A DNA stretch of 64,000 bases, taken from contig NC_090319.1 in assembly GCF_040869045.1 (NCBI RefSeq), positions 179,588,645 to 179,652,644 on the forward strand. Direction: 5' to 3'. A program made the translations under genes and the position numbers. Under the pieces are notes generated by a model. The model was not told where the DNA came from. It was given only the letters and a program-made list of their open reading frames with translations, and did not search any database. This DNA comes from Eurosta solidaginis. Lineage: Eukaryota; Arthropoda; Insecta; Diptera; Tephritidae. This document shows, piece by piece, positions 1 to 11,669 of this stretch (position 1 is the first letter of the stretch; each line of letters starts with the position of its first letter).

Positions 1-1496
1 GTCCACCTTTATAGCGATATCTCGAAAAGCCGTCCACCTATAGAACTGAGGCCCACTCCCTTTTAAAATTCTTATTAACTCCTTTCGTTTGATACCCATA
101 TTGCACAAACGAATTCTAGAGTCACCCCTGGCCCACCTTTATGGCAATATCTCGAAACGGCGTCCACCTATGGAACAAAGGATTACTCCCTTTTAAAATA
201 CTTATTAACACCTTTCTTTTGATACCCATATTGTACAAACAAATTCTAGAGTCACCCCTGGTCCACCTTTATGGCGATATTTCGAAAATGCGACCACCTA
301 TACAACAACCACCACTCCCTTTTAAACCCTCATTAATACCTTTAATTTGATACCCATATCGTACAAACACATTCTAGAGTCACCCCTGGTCCACCTTTAT
401 GGCGATGTTTCGAAACGGCGTCCACCTATAGAACTAAGGCCCACTCCCTTTTAAAATACTCATTAACACCTTTCATTTGATACCCATATCGTACAAACAT
501 ATTCTAAAGTCACCCCTGGTCCACCTTTATGGCGATATCTCGAAAAGGCGAACACCTATAGAACGAAGGCCCACTCCCTTTTAAAAATACTCATTAACAC
601 CTTTCATTTGATACCCATATCGTACTAACAAAGTCTAGAGTCACCCCTGGTCCACCTTTATTGCGATACCTCGAAAAGCCGTCCACCTAAAGAACTAAAG
701 CCCACTCCCTTTTAAAATACTTATTAACACTTTTCGTTTGATGCCCATATTGTACAAACAAATTCTAGGGTCACCCCTGGTCCACCTTTATGGCGATATC
801 TCCAAACAGCGTCCACCTATGGAACTAAGGATTATTACCTTTTAAAATACTCTTTAGCACCTTTTATTTGATACCCATATCGTACAAACGCATTCTAGAG
901 TCACCCCTGGTCCACCTTTATGGCGATATCTCGAAAAGGCGACCACCTATACAACAACCACCACTCCCTTTTAAAACCCTCATTAATACCTTTAATTTGA
1001 TACCCATATCGTACAAAAACATTCTAGAGTCACCCCTGGTCCACCTTTATGGCGATATTTCGAAACGGCGTCCACCTATAGAACTAAGGCCCACTCCCTT
1101 TTAAAATACTCATTAACACCATTCGTTTGATGCCCATATTGTACAAACAAATTCTAGGGTCACCCCTGTTCCACCTTTGTGGCGATATCTGGAAACGGCG
1201 TCCACCTATGGAACTAAGGATTACTCCCTTTTAAAATACTCATTAAAACCTTTAATTTTATACCCTGATCCACCTTTATGGCTATATCCCTAAATGGCGT
1301 CCACCTATAAAACTATGGCCCACTCCCTCATAAAATACTGTTTAATGCCTTTAATTTGATATACATGTCATACAAACACATTCCAGGGTTTCCCTCGGTT
1401 CATTTTCCTACATGGTTATTTTCCCTTATGTTGTCACCATAGCTCTCAACTGAGTATGTAATGTTCGGTTACACCCGAACTTAACCTTCCTTACTT
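1..1496 (+). mobile_element. Composite satellite-bearing repeat element, copy 1 (truncated by window start)
   Basis: Positions 1-1395 hold about eleven monomers of a ~129-130 bp tandem repeat, each with GTCCACCTTTATGGCGATAT, a second GTCCACCTATAGAAC box and TTTTAAAATACTCATTAA. After the last degenerate monomer comes a unique end (about 1396-1496) finishing in GTTCGGTTACACCCGAAC and CCTTCCTTACTT. The same end recurs inverted at 26501 and in direct orientation at 59905-60008, so it marks the boundary of an interspersed element. Monomer order matches copy 2 (26.5-30.2 kb) read in reverse, except that copy 1 has one 389-bp triple-monomer block where copy 2 has three. No protein-coding capacity is credible. 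The superfamily is not known to me. Confidence 0.85.
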
Positions 1497-1701
1497 GTTT
1501 TTCGATAAAACTGGAAAAATCTGTATTATTTAATTGTCGTTTTAACCCATTTTCCGCATGGTGTATGTTGTTGTTGGAAATTTTTATGTCTATATTTGTT
1601 TGTGTAATTTCGATGTTCAATACTTTGTTAAGAAACAGTTTTTTGGTTTTTTCTAGTTGCTTTTTTACTTGGTTGGACGTGGTGTTGATTGTGATACTTT
1701 T

Positions 1702-4337
1702 TATAGACATAAAAATTTCCAACAACAACATACACCATGCGGAAAATAGGTTAAAACGACAATTAAATAATACAGATTTTTCCAATTTTATCGAAAAACA
1801 AAACTTCTTAAGCCATATAATAACAAAAGAAAGAGAAGAAACATACAAATCAAAATTAAATAGACTAAAATACCAACAAATACGCGCTATTGGTATCCAC
1901 ATAAACAACGACTTTTTTGTAAACAAAACCAACATTGAATTTCCGGACGAAGTTAGATGGCTACTTTCCCTAGGTAGGAAATTCTCAATACCTACTACAA
2001 AAACAATCTTCACACCGATAAATATCATAGCCGAAATGTAACAGGTAATACAAAATGTAAAAGACGACAAAGCTAAGGATGTTGCCCGTAACAAATTAAG
2101 TAATAGGGTATTGCAGTTTAAACGAAATGCCCGACACAATGAAAAAGTCATCCTTCATGCCTTTAATAAAGCAAAAACCTTTTTAAATCAACAAAAAATA
2201 TCGTGATAACCGACGCAGACAAAGGCAATAAAACAGTGGCACTATATAAAGATGATTGCATGACAAAGATGGAAACAATACTAGACGACAAAAGTACGTA
2301 TAAAACGATGAGGAGTGACCCCACGAATGAGCTACAAAAAAGAATAACAAAATAGTAGAAAAGCTTCACAAATACAAAGAAATCAATTTAAAAGAAAAAC
2401 AAATATTAGCATGTTCCACTGCAATTACCCCAAGAATTTATGGGCTTCCTAAAATACACAAACGTCGTGTCCAATTCTATCATCAATTAAAGCTCCATGC
2501 TACAACATGTCTAGGTATGTAGGAAATATATATAAAAATGTAGTATCTAATGAGCACAACATTAAAAATTCCTTTGAGTTTAAAGAACGACTGAATGTCA
2601 TAAAGGTCAATAACGAAAACATATTAGTTTGCTTTGATGTAGTATCACTATTTACGAACATCCCAACTATTCTTGCTACAAAAATAATTTTAAAAAGTGG
2701 GGAGAAATAGAAAAACAACAAACATACAAAAGGGAAATTTCCAACAAATACTAGAATTCTGTCTTATTATAAATGAGCTAAAAAAACAAAAAAAATAACA
2801 AAATAGTAGAAGAGCTTCGCAAAAACAAAGAAATCAATTCAAAAGAAAAACAAATATTAGCATGTTCCACTGCAATTGCCCCAAGAATTTATGGGCTTCT
2901 TAAATACACAAACGTGATATTCCACTTCGCCCAATTGTATCATCAATTAACGCTCCATGCTACGACATGTCTAGGTATGTAGGAAATATACTTAAAAATT
3001 TTGTATCTAATGAGCACAGCATTAAAAATTCCTTCGAGTTTAAAGAACGGCTGAATGTCATAAAGGTCAATGACGAAGACATATTAGTTTTCTTTGATGT
3101 AGTATCATTATTTACGAACTTTCCAACGATTCTTGCTACAAAAATAATTTAAAAAAAGTGGGGGGAAATAGAAAAAACAACAAACATACAAAAGAGAAAT
3201 TTCCAACAAATGCTAGAATACTCTCTTAAAGAAAACAACTATTTCGTTTGGGGTGAAAAGCTGTATGCCCAAACATTTGGGATGCCCATGGGCAACCCTC
3301 TGTCACCAACCATCGCAGATATCGTGATGGACAACTTACTCAACGACTCCATATCTATACTAAAAACACTACACAACATCGAGATAAAATTATTGGTTAA
3401 ATATGTAGACGATATCTTCGCGATAGTGAAAAGAGATGATGTGGATACTATCCTAGATACACCACATAAGTGCCACAATAAATTAAAGTTCACTCTTGAA
3501 ACCGAAACGAATTTTAGCATACCCTCCTTAGATACACGGGTTCATAGATATAATAACATTCTGACATCAGATTGGCACACAAAACCTACCTCGTCTGGCC
3601 GCCTGATAAACGTCTTATCAGCCCAACCCTTCAAATACAAAATAAATACCGCAAAAAATCTTATCAACCAAGTCTTAACTATTAGCCATAAAAACTTCTG
3701 GGAAGCAAACATAAGAAAAAGTAAACAAATTCTTACAATCAATAACTTTCCAAAAACACTTATAGACAGACTTATTCGAGAGAAAATGTCGAATGTTGAA
3801 AATAATATCAATACAAATACAACAAGAACCACAACTGATCAAGCCAAACAGTATTACAGTGTTAAGTACATACCTAGATTAACCGAATACTTCTACAAAC
3901 ATATTACGTCTAACAACAATAACATATGTTTAGCATACACATCGAATAATACATTATCTAGTATCTTCACAAAAACCAAAACCCCTCTCAAAACTTCACA
4001 ACAAAATAACATTGTCTATGAAATACCATGCAAAGGTAAAGAAAACGAAAGCTGCGATAAAATAAACATAGGCACGACTAAGCGAAGTCTTGGAGTCCGC
4101 CTAAATGAGCATGAAGCAGACATAAGGAAAAAGAAAATCAACACAGCGCTATCGCAACACACCACATCAAGCGGTCACTCAGCTGATATGAAAAATGTCA
4201 AAATATTAGACAAAGAGAAACGAACAAAAATCAGATACACTATAGAGAGCTTACGAATAATAGAGAAAAGGAACAAAACAGTAAACATAAAAGAAGACAC
4301 GGATTGCATTTCCGCGGCTTATTTGTTATGCGTTTAA
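1702..4337 (+). pseudogene. Penelope-like RT / GIY-YIG endonuclease ORF, broken
   Basis: This is the coding remnant of the reverse transcriptase-endonuclease that copies the element into DNA by target-primed synthesis. The longest open stretch (3210-4337, 375 codons) shows the RT motif MPMGNPLSP, the catalytic box KYVDDIFA, and a C-terminal endonuclease-like domain starting NIVYEIPC. The expected YIG there reads NIG, a likely damaging change, although the following R and H (GVRLNEH) are kept. Upstream pieces at 1702-2041, about 2163-2369 and 2507-2710 are in different frames with stops between them. The segment 2771-3225 is a second copy of the 2325-2770 segment. The element is therefore inactive. 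Family assignment is firm from motif order; exact subfamily is not determined. Confidence 0.85.
2325..3225 (+). repeat. ~450-bp tandem duplication inside the Penelope-like element
   Basis: AATAACAAAATAGTAG recurs at 2343 and 2794, and ATGTCTAGGTATGTAGG at 2507 and 2967. The offset grows from 451 to 460 because of small indels. Both copies encode the same stretch ahead of the RT core (ORFs 2507-2710 and 2967-3152). The duplication lies within one element copy and breaks its reading frame. Confidence 0.85.
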
Positions 4338-4555
4338 ATTCTGTAGTTTTGTTTGACAATTGTACCACATATAGATGGTATTAGCGATATGTTTTTATAA
4401 TAGAAAATTTAGCATATATGTATATGTATTTAAGTCCATTTTCGTTTATTGTTTTTTGCTTGGTTTTAATTTTTGGACATTGTTGAAATTTTAAACAACT
4501 ATTTTTATAATTTCATGCCAAATTACGCTGGCAAATTGAAAAAATATTTAAATAA

Positions 4556-4625
4556 ATGCAGTTTCGCCCCTGAGGAAGCCAAGGTGCTTAGCGAAACGTT
4601 GGGACGTAATAGTGGAGTTTTACTT
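4556..4625 (+). ncRNA. Hammerhead-ribozyme-like motif at 3' end of the Penelope-like element
   Basis: CTGAGGA (4570-4576, matching the core CUGANGA) is followed by a stem II of GCCAAG/CTTAGC with one mismatch (4578-4592), GAAA (4593-4596), and a perfect four-pair stem III ACGT/ACGT with loop TGGG (4596-4607). It ends in GTA, which fits the NUH cleavage triplet with A4608 as position 17. Stem I is poor and the first pair of stem II is A-C, so activity is doubtful. Penelope-like elements are known to carry hammerhead motifs, which supports the call. Cleavage is not shown by sequence. Confidence 0.5.
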
Positions 4626-4730
4626 GCACTAAAAGCAACATTATAGTCAAGAAAAGCCTATCATAACACAAAAGTATTTACAATAATTTATTGACCGGCT
4701 ACAACTAATATTAAAAATAATTAAAATTAG

Positions 4731-4815
4731 AAAACAAAATTATTGTTCTGGCCTTGAGCTCGAATCAAACTTTGAATGATTTATTAATAGGCCGCAAAAA
4801 CAAAAACAAATGAAT
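4731..4815 (+). repeat. Fragment of dispersed SINE-like repeat
   Basis: AATTATTGTTCTGGCCTTGAG, followed by a GCTCGAATC-like box and TTGAATGATTTATTAATAGGCC, matches 60731-60795 and 61160-61200. On the minus strand the GGTTCGAATCGAGC form in the 60-kb copies resembles a Pol III B box. This copy is diverged and only partial. Confidence 0.6.
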
Positions 4816-4924
4816 TTTAACTTTATGTGGCGGATACTAAATTAAATGTTTAATTTACGATAGCATTAAATACAAAATTTTGTTTGATTTATAAAAACCA
4901 GCACATCTCCGAATCCAATGCTGA

Positions 4925-5560
4925 TATGTAGTCGTATGAGGATTGCCAGGCTGAGTGCAACATATTGAGGTATCTTGACAAGGCGGATCAAGATGCGCTT
5001 GTCAATTATACAAAATTTTTCACATTATAATTGAGAAAATCTTTACTAGTGGACAGAACTGCATGAAAAGCGACAAAGTGTGGAAATAGTTGATATGTAC
5101 TAAGAGATATAAAAATAATACACAGCATAAATATGTGTATAATGTTAAGAAAAATTTAATTCGTTAACTGAATATTATAAAACATCATCGAGTGAAGAGT
5201 TTGATAAAAAAAAAAAATTGCATGCAGGTCGCCTGCAGCGGTCTTACCCATAACCTGTGCTGTATGCCAAATACCGACAAAGCTCTATTGTTCCGCATAT
5301 AAGCTGGTCAATTATTGCGGAGCCGATCACCAAAAGAAGCACAAAACCGAATGTCACCCATTTCGTATTGCCAATGATTTCGTATTGCCAAAGTAACGAA
5401 CCAATACTTGCAGGCTACGCGCAGCATTAAGGCTGGAAGTGTGATTTTTGCTGAGATGCCAACTATTGTTGGTCCATAATTTTATTTGACAGGGCGTGAG
5501 GAACAGGTGGCAGTTATGTAATGTGTGGGTTGCTTCGACGGAACGATAAATCCCTCAATT
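4925..5560 (+). pseudogene. SMYD-type (MYND + SET) protein gene remnant
   Basis: Translating from 5252 gives a MYND zinc finger: CAVC, LYCSAYK, NYCGADHQKKHK and TECHPF, with the family's Cys/His spacing. Downstream, in another frame, TRSIKAGSVIFAEMP then IVGP resembles the start of the SET domain of arthropod SMYD/SmydA-like proteins, followed after a stop by CVGCF. A 17-bp direct duplication (TTTCGTATTGCCAA...) and at least two stops break the frame. A short open stretch at about 4930-5030 (CQAECNILRYL) may be a displaced linker of the same gene. Intact SMYD proteins are lysine methyltransferase-like; this copy cannot be functional. It could instead be one decayed exon set of a dispersed duplicate. 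The MYND finger is well supported; the SET part is moderate. Confidence 0.6.
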
Positions 5561-6042
5561 AATCTGAAAAATATAAAGAAATAATAAGAGGTTAACAATA
5601 TGTTTTAAGATAATATAATATGAAAATTTCGAAATACTTACACTGAGCCAAAAAGTGCATTGTAAAAACAAGAACGTGGCATATTAATTCAATAACTTTC
5701 AACTTAGGGGAAAAATAATACTGAAATACATTAATTTAACAATCTTCAACTTTGATTTGATTGTATTTATTAATTATTTCGAAAATAATATTGAAATAAC
5801 TTTATTTAATGTTGGACCATATTATTTTAAGAATTTTTTTGATATTGATTCTAACGCTAAGTTGAAACATTTTTAAATCTATATTGCACAACATTAAATC
5901 AATGCGGAAACAACATTAATCAATGATGTTAAAATTGCAACGCATTGAATCAATAAGAAAAGTTTTAAAATCAATACGGCAACATTTTAAATCAATCAGC
6001 TGATTCGTTCTTTGTTGAAAATTATCACACGTGCTTTTAAAA
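5561..6042. other. AT-rich non-coding stretch upstream of the SAM-like gene
   Basis: No coding signal. It contains repeated short words around AAATCAAT / CAACATT (about 5840-6000). It may include the promoter of the following gene, but I see no clear TATA or initiator. Confidence 0.4.
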
Positions 6043-6325
6043 ATGTTTATTAAATTTAATTTAAAAGACGGTGTTTTATCCACCGGAAATGGTGAAATTG
6101 TAACAATAATGCAAGATCAAGGTGCAAATTTTGAAGACTCTGCACTAGAAAATGTGAATTTCAGTGAAAGTAACCAAAATACTGTGTCCATCGATGAAGC
6201 CAATGACGAAGAAGATAGAAAAAAGGTGGTCGAATGGCTGAAGGATCATGCATTATCAAAAGTTTTGGTGTACCTTCAAAGCAAGTTTGTCTATTATTAT
6301 TAATATTAAAAAATTCTAATTTTAA

Positions 6326-6371
<46 letters not shown>

Positions 6372-7972
6372 GTAAGTGTAGATGCGCAGGTAACTTTTGA
6401 AAGCCTTCAGTATTTAGACAAGGATGACATAAAGGAGGTTATTCCATCGATTGGCCTCCGGGAAAAGTTTCGCAGGAAGCTCATTGCATGGAGTCAGAAA
6501 GAGGTAAGTAGTGCTTTGCAGCCTAGCTCAAGCATTTTGAAATCATTTTTTCTTTGAAATAATTTTTAGTTTGGTATTGATTACGAAGAAGATTCTTTAA
6601 GGTCGGACAGCGCCATCCCCTCTTCTAGATGTATCCAGTGTCCATTGCTGTCTTAATAAAGTAATTATATCGCAACTTTTTGATAAAAATTCTAATTTTT
6701 TTTCTACTATATTTAGGACTTATCAAGTCTCTTGGACGAAACTGCTAAGGGAAGAGCCCTACTAGAAGTCTACGCCACTAAGCAGTGCTTTAAAAACTCA
6801 AACCGTGACGAACTCATCAACATAATTGTTGAGCATATAATTTTCCAAAACTTCCACTTGAGGCCTAACGATTTCGCTGCCGTGGTCTCGGAGATTTGTG
6901 CACTATTCCCAAAGAAAAGGTTCGCTCAGGTAAGATATATATACACTGCTGTTCGTATTTTAATTGCAATCAAGCAGGACATTTTGTAAAAAAAAAAAAA
7001 CACCTCTCACGGGTTTTTGAGACCATTTGGGCAATTTTTTTTCAACTTCTGTTTTTTCTCTTTACTTCTTTTTTGGAATTTTTTCTTCAAATCCTCATTT
7101 ATTTCCCTGCATTTTGTTAGTAGGTACATATGCCATAAATTTATTTTTATTTAGGATCATATAAAATATTTTCTACTATATTTTGACATTATTTTCAAAA
7201 AAACCATAAATCTGAATGACAGAAAACTTTAACGGTATACATTTAAATGAGATTAGCGGGAAATCATATGAAGATTAAAAACCATATCCAAAAAACAAGT
7301 TGATGAGACCTTTTCAATATCAAACTGACCGAAAAAGACAAGAAATTTAAGAAAATGTGAATCAGAATTGAATTTGAACACGATAGCTATTATCGTTCAT
7401 ATTTTCTGCCAGGAATATTACTTTATACCACGCGATGGAAAGAAAAACCCTTCTGGCAAGCTTTACATAAAATATGTAAATAGCAGAGCAAAGAAGAAAA
7501 AAATTGATGGTCAATCTTCAATTCGCCCAGAACCAGCTACTGTCGCGGAAATTTCAGAAGAAAGTTTTGAAATAGATTATTCAGTTGCTTCAGCCCTTAA
7601 AGTATCATTATGCCGAGATACCTCAAATTGGAGTGAAGTAATCGAAAAATTGCAAAAAACATTCGGAATGCGGCAGAAGGAACTGAAGACGCTAAGCAAA
7701 ATTGAATTCTTAAAGGCTTGGCCAATATATAGTGACGCAATATGCCCAGACTTGGTAAGTTAATCATATTTTGAAAAAAAAAAAAATAAATAAATAAAAT
7801 AAATGAGCATAATGAAATCTCACTTCATATTAGATAAAGCCAAATAAAGAACACATGTTGTATTCGAAATGGGAGACTTTTAAGGAGGAAATTATAAAGT
7901 TTTACGAGACAGAATTACGCAACGACTACTGCAAGGAGCTTTTACAGATGGCTAAGGCAACAGAAAACATAG
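6043..7972 (+). CDS. Uncharacterised insect multi-exon gene with SAM-like segment, 3' part missing (likely broken)
   Basis: At least five coding blocks follow ATG 6043: exon 1 to about 6270; a block at 6391-6503 with TFESLQYLDKDDI before a GTAAGT donor; a short block from 6570 that hits a stop; 6717-6929 (71 codons, GTAAGA donor) with NRDELINIIVEHI; 7413-7754 (114 codons, GTAAGT donor) with YFIPRDGKKNPSGKLY; and 7834-7972 with SKWETFKEEI. Coding phase stays consistent from 6717 to 7972 and acceptors are TTTAG, GCCAG and ATTAG. WLKDH plus the TFESLQ..D..DIK pattern resembles a SAM domain. The DELINIIVEHI-YFIP-GKLY arrangement is, to my memory, an uncharacterised arthropod family. The stop in the third block and the loss of everything after 7972, where an inverted repeat begins, argue for a pseudogene or a strongly altered gene. 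Function is not known. Confidence 0.55.
6330..6372. repeat. (TA)n microsatellite in an intron
   Basis: Runs of TATATA broken by one CATA lie between the first two coding blocks of the SAM-like gene. Confidence 0.9.
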
Positions 7973-9149
7973 GTAATGTATATGGGGTATATGGGGTATT
8001 TTGAACCCGACCCCTTTAGAATTGGCTGAAAGTCTTTCTTCTTTTTCTAGCTTACGAAAGACGTTTTTGAGAAGTTTTTCAAATTTTTTCATCCAACTCA
8101 AAAAAAGTTATGAATTTTTAAAAAACACCGCTTTTGTTTTCAAAATGCTATAACTTTTTCAAAAATTGACCGTTTGGGATCTTTTTTTTAAATTTGTTTT
8201 TAAATGTACTTTTCGGAAAAAATTAAAAAAAATTTTAAAGTTTTTTTTTGGAATTTTTCAGTTTTTCGAGATTTTTCGAATTTCGCCCTTTTTTTCTCAT
8301 AAAAGACTTCAATTAATTCTGCAATCATCCCCAATAATCCCGGAGTGGGCCGAGAATTTTTTTTTTTATTTAATTGAAAAAAAAAACTTTAAAATTTTTT
8401 TGTATTCTTTCCGAAAAGTACATTTAAAAACATATTTAAAAAAAAAATGATCCCAAACGGTCAATTTTTGAAAAAGTTATAGCATTTTGAAAAAAACACC
8501 GTTTTCCAAATCAAAATAAGTTTTAAATATTTTGAAAAAAACACCGTTTTGCTATCTCTTTCAAAAATTTACCGTTGGGGATCAGTTTTTTTTTTAAATA
8601 TATTTTTAAATGTACTTTTCGGAAAAAAAAATTTTTTAAGTTTTTTTTTTTTCAATTAAATTAAAAAAAAAATTCTCGGCCCACTTCGGGATTAGTGGGG
8701 ATGATTGCAGAATTGACTGAGGTTTTTTATGAGAAAAAAAAGGGCGAAATTCGAAAAATCTCCAAAAACTGAAAAATTACAAAAAAAAAAACTTTAAAAT
8801 TTTTTTTAATTTTTTCCGAAAAGTACACATAAAAACAAATTTTTTAGAAAAAAAGATCCCAAACGGTAAATTTTTGAAAAAGTTATAGCATTTTGAAAAC
8901 AAAAACGGTGTTTTTTTAAAAATTCATAACTTTTTTTGAGTTGGATGAAAAAATTTGAAAAACTTCTGAAAAACGTCTTTCGTAAGCTAGAAAAAGAAGA
9001 AAAGCTTTCAGCCACTTCTAAAGGGGTCGGGTTCAAAATTGGTCGAAATGGGATGGAATACCCCATATACATTACCTATGTTTTCTGTTGCCTTAGCCAT
9101 CTGTAAAAGCTCCTTGCAGTAGTCGTTGCGTAATTCTGTCTCGTAAAAC
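7899..9149. repeat. Long inverted repeat (arms ~620 bp) that duplicates an exon end
   Basis: Positions x and 17048-x pair along most of the region, with centre near 8524. Examples are TTTACGAGACAGAATTACGC (7901) against its complement at 9128-9147, and GACCGTTTGGGATC (about 8168) against GATCCCAAACGG (about 8854). The outer 75 bp of each arm is the coding end of the SAM-like gene's last visible exon, including its GTAATGTAT donor. The inner parts are T/A-rich with repeated words such as AAAACACCG. Either a foldback-type structure or an inverted duplication event made it. The right arm meets the truncated BEL element at 9150. Confidence 0.9.
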
Positions 9150-9154
9150 ATACT

Positions 9155-9913
9155 GTGTCGAAATGTACTAGTTCTTATAACTGTAGTATATGCCATTCTC
9201 GACACAACACGCTCCTACATATACAAAAAATTCAGCAAAAAGCAGCAGTTCATACAAGTAAGGAGGATGATACCCCTTCAACATCGCGACAAGCACGAGA
9301 GAGGCAAAATTCAAAGTCCAATGACAAGCAAACCTCCAATGTGCAATCTTGCCATGCGCATAATACCGCTGGTGTACTGTTAGGCACCGCTCGTGTCAAC
9401 ATACATTATAACAATACCAATTTTTCAGTCAGAGCCCTAATTTATTCTGGTTCTGAATGTTCATTTATTACCGAACGTCTCAAACGTCGAATTAATCTGC
9501 CATCCAAGAAAATTCGCGCTCAAGTTTCCGGTATAACTAACTCATTCTCTGCACAGGTCAAAGAGTCTTGTTCAATAGAGTTGCGGTCACTAACTGACCC
9601 ATTATTTTCTTTGACCACAAAAGTTCTTGTCCTGCCAAAGCTTACAGGGGATCTTCCAACATGCCAGATCAGTGCGATGACCAGACAATCATTCCCTGAG
9701 CTCGAGTTGGCCGATAAAAAATTCTTTGTCAACGAACCAGTGGATCTAGTTCTTGGAGGGGACATTTACCCTCAAATCATCTTGAACGGATTGCAGAAGA
9801 ATGTACTTGGTACGCTCTTAGCACAAGAAACTGTTTTCGGCTGGATACTTACAGGCCGTACAGATGTTCAAGAGCAACCAAAAGAAATCGTCTCCTATTA
9901 CAGTGACGTATAA
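9155..9913 (+). pseudogene. BEL/Pao gag end and aspartic protease
   Basis: The block starts at a zinc-knuckle remnant (CSICHSRHNTLLH), the usual end of BEL gag, and runs into the retropepsin-like domain that would mature the polyprotein. The protease signature is ALIYSGSECSFI: the catalytic Asp of the A-L-x-D-S-G box is Tyr (codon 9443-9445, TAT, one base from GAT). The downstream DLVLGGDIYPQIIL and the FGWILTG stretch are well kept. The protease is therefore inactive by a single substitution. The GTG at 9155 is not a real start; upstream gag is lost. The frame breaks after 9913. Confidence 0.85.
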
Positions 9914-11640
9914 TTGGATAAGCAATTATCCGCCTTTTGGGAACTCGAAGAAATCCCTAAAAACAAACGCGTTAATGCGGACGAACAATACTGCGAGGAA
10001 TTATACAGAAGTACCTCCACTAGGGATAATACCGGGAAATACACAGTCTCATTACCTTTTAAACGAGAATTTCCTTCCAATATAGGTATCCCTGGGGCCT
10101 TCTCTTAAAAGAGCATGCTCTCAGTTCTTCCGGAACGAGACACTCCTCGCGAAAAATCCTACTTTACAAACGGAGTACAATCGAGTTGTGACCGAATACG
10201 AGGAATTAGGACATATGTCAAGGATGAACAGCTGTGTTCCACCAGACTCCTCTTACCATTATTTTCTGCCTCATCACGCCGTCATCAAGGAAGAAAGTAC
10301 CTCCACGAAAGTTTGCGTTGTTTTCAACGCATCTAGTCCGACCGCAAACGGAGTAAGTCTGAACGACGTTTTGTATACAGGTCCTACGCTACAAGCTGAC
10401 CTAACTATTCCTATACTTCGCTGGAGACTTTACAAATATGTCTTCAACAGCGATATCGAGAAAATGTACCGACAAATTATGGTACAACCTAACCAAACCA
10501 AATACCAGCGCATAGTATTCCGTACTAGCTCTGAAAGCCCTATCAGCCTTTACGAACTGAAGGCTGTGACATTCGGGGTTAACTGTGCTCCTTATCTAGC
10601 AATAAGGACACTTTTACAATTGGCAAAGGACGTCGAAGACACCTTTCCAATTGCATCCACAATACTAAGAGAATACATGTATGTGGATGATATTCTCTGC
10701 GCACTGTATCCAATCAGCAATTACTGCCAGAGATCAAATATCTCAAGCATTGCAATCAGCCGGCTTTCCACTAAGAAAATGGACAGCCAATTCCGACCAA
10801 ATACTAAAGGATATCCCTAAACATCATCTCCTTAACAAAGATTTCCTAGAATTCGAAGACGCTAGTTCAGTGAAGGCACTAGGAATCAGGTGGAATGCAC
10901 ATAAGGATAAATTTTACTTCATCGCAAAGCCCATGGAAAATTATGAGATTTTGACCAAAACAACGATTTTATCAGCAATTGCAAAACTTTTCGACCCGTT
11001 AGGATGGCTTGCTCCAATAGTCATCATAGCCAAAATCATTATGCAAAACATTTGGCTTGAAGGCACAAAGTGGGATGAAGAAGTATCACCAACTACTACC
11101 GAACGTTGCACATTTTTTATGGAAAATTATCCCGAAATTGATAACATTCGGATACCGCGCTGGAAACAATTTTCTGCAACCAACAATGTGGAAATACACG
11201 GTTTCTGCGACGCATCGGAGAAAGCGTATGCTGCGGCAATATACCTCCGCGTCGAATCAAACGACCAAGTTCAAATCAATTTGCTATTGGCAAAAACTAA
11301 AGTAGCTCCTGTAAAAACTATCTCCCTTCCCCGATTGGAATTATGTGTAGCAGTGATACTCGCCGAAATGATGGAAACATTAGCAGCAAATCTCAATTTA
11401 GGGAACCCAAAAACCTATTTATGGACCGATTCCACGATTGTACTGGCTTGGATACGAAAGCCCCCTTGTTCGTGGTCAACTTTCGTAGCACACCGTATCA
11501 CGAAAATCGTCGAAAAGGTCGGAAAGGATAACTGGCGTCATGAGGACTCCCAGCACATGAACTGGTCAACAATTCCTTGTGGTGGTAGGGACCTTCTTGG
11601 TTACAAGAAGACATCTCAAAATGGCCTATACAAGATATAA
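9914..11640 (+). pseudogene. BEL/Pao reverse transcriptase and RNase H region
   Basis: Three frames cover one protein: 9914-10108 (post-protease linker), 10188-10700 (RT fingers/palm, with HHAVIKEES, KVCVVFNAS, SDIEKMYRQI, YMYVDDIL) and 10700-11640 (RT thumb and RNase H, with GFCDASEKAYAAA, LPRLELC, WTDSTIVLAWI). The catalytic DD pair and the RNase H Asp positions can be read. Frameshifts occur at about 10085-10120 and 10700. Near 11550 the segment normally following HxxxHN appears shortened before the stop at 11638. It would copy the element RNA into DNA in the particle. This copy cannot give a full product. Confidence 0.85.
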
Positions 11641-11669
11641 CTTACAACACAACCATCGAGGAGAAACGA

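Larger units (their letters stand above)
1497..4640 (+). mobile_element. Penelope-like retroelement, degraded
   Basis: This Penelope-like element is recognised from the order RT core then C-terminal GIY-YIG-like endonuclease, in the residues described in the CDS entry. The 5' end is rearranged: 1497-1594 is an inverted copy of 1702-1799 (98 bp arms, 107 bp spacer), so the N-terminal coding part exists head-to-head. A tandem duplication of about 450 bp (2325-2770 and 2771-3225) repeats the segment before the RT core. Such partial inverted and tandem arrangements are known for Penelope insertions. A hammerhead-like motif lies downstream of the stop. The left edge abuts the satellite element exactly at its head motif, suggesting that element cut into the Penelope copy. 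Confidence 0.85.

Noticed and set aside
1426..2151. 241-codon minus-strand ORF over the Penelope 5' end
   Set aside because: It is the antisense copy of the inverted Penelope N-terminus reading through into the satellite element and the antisense of the main body; not a separate gene.
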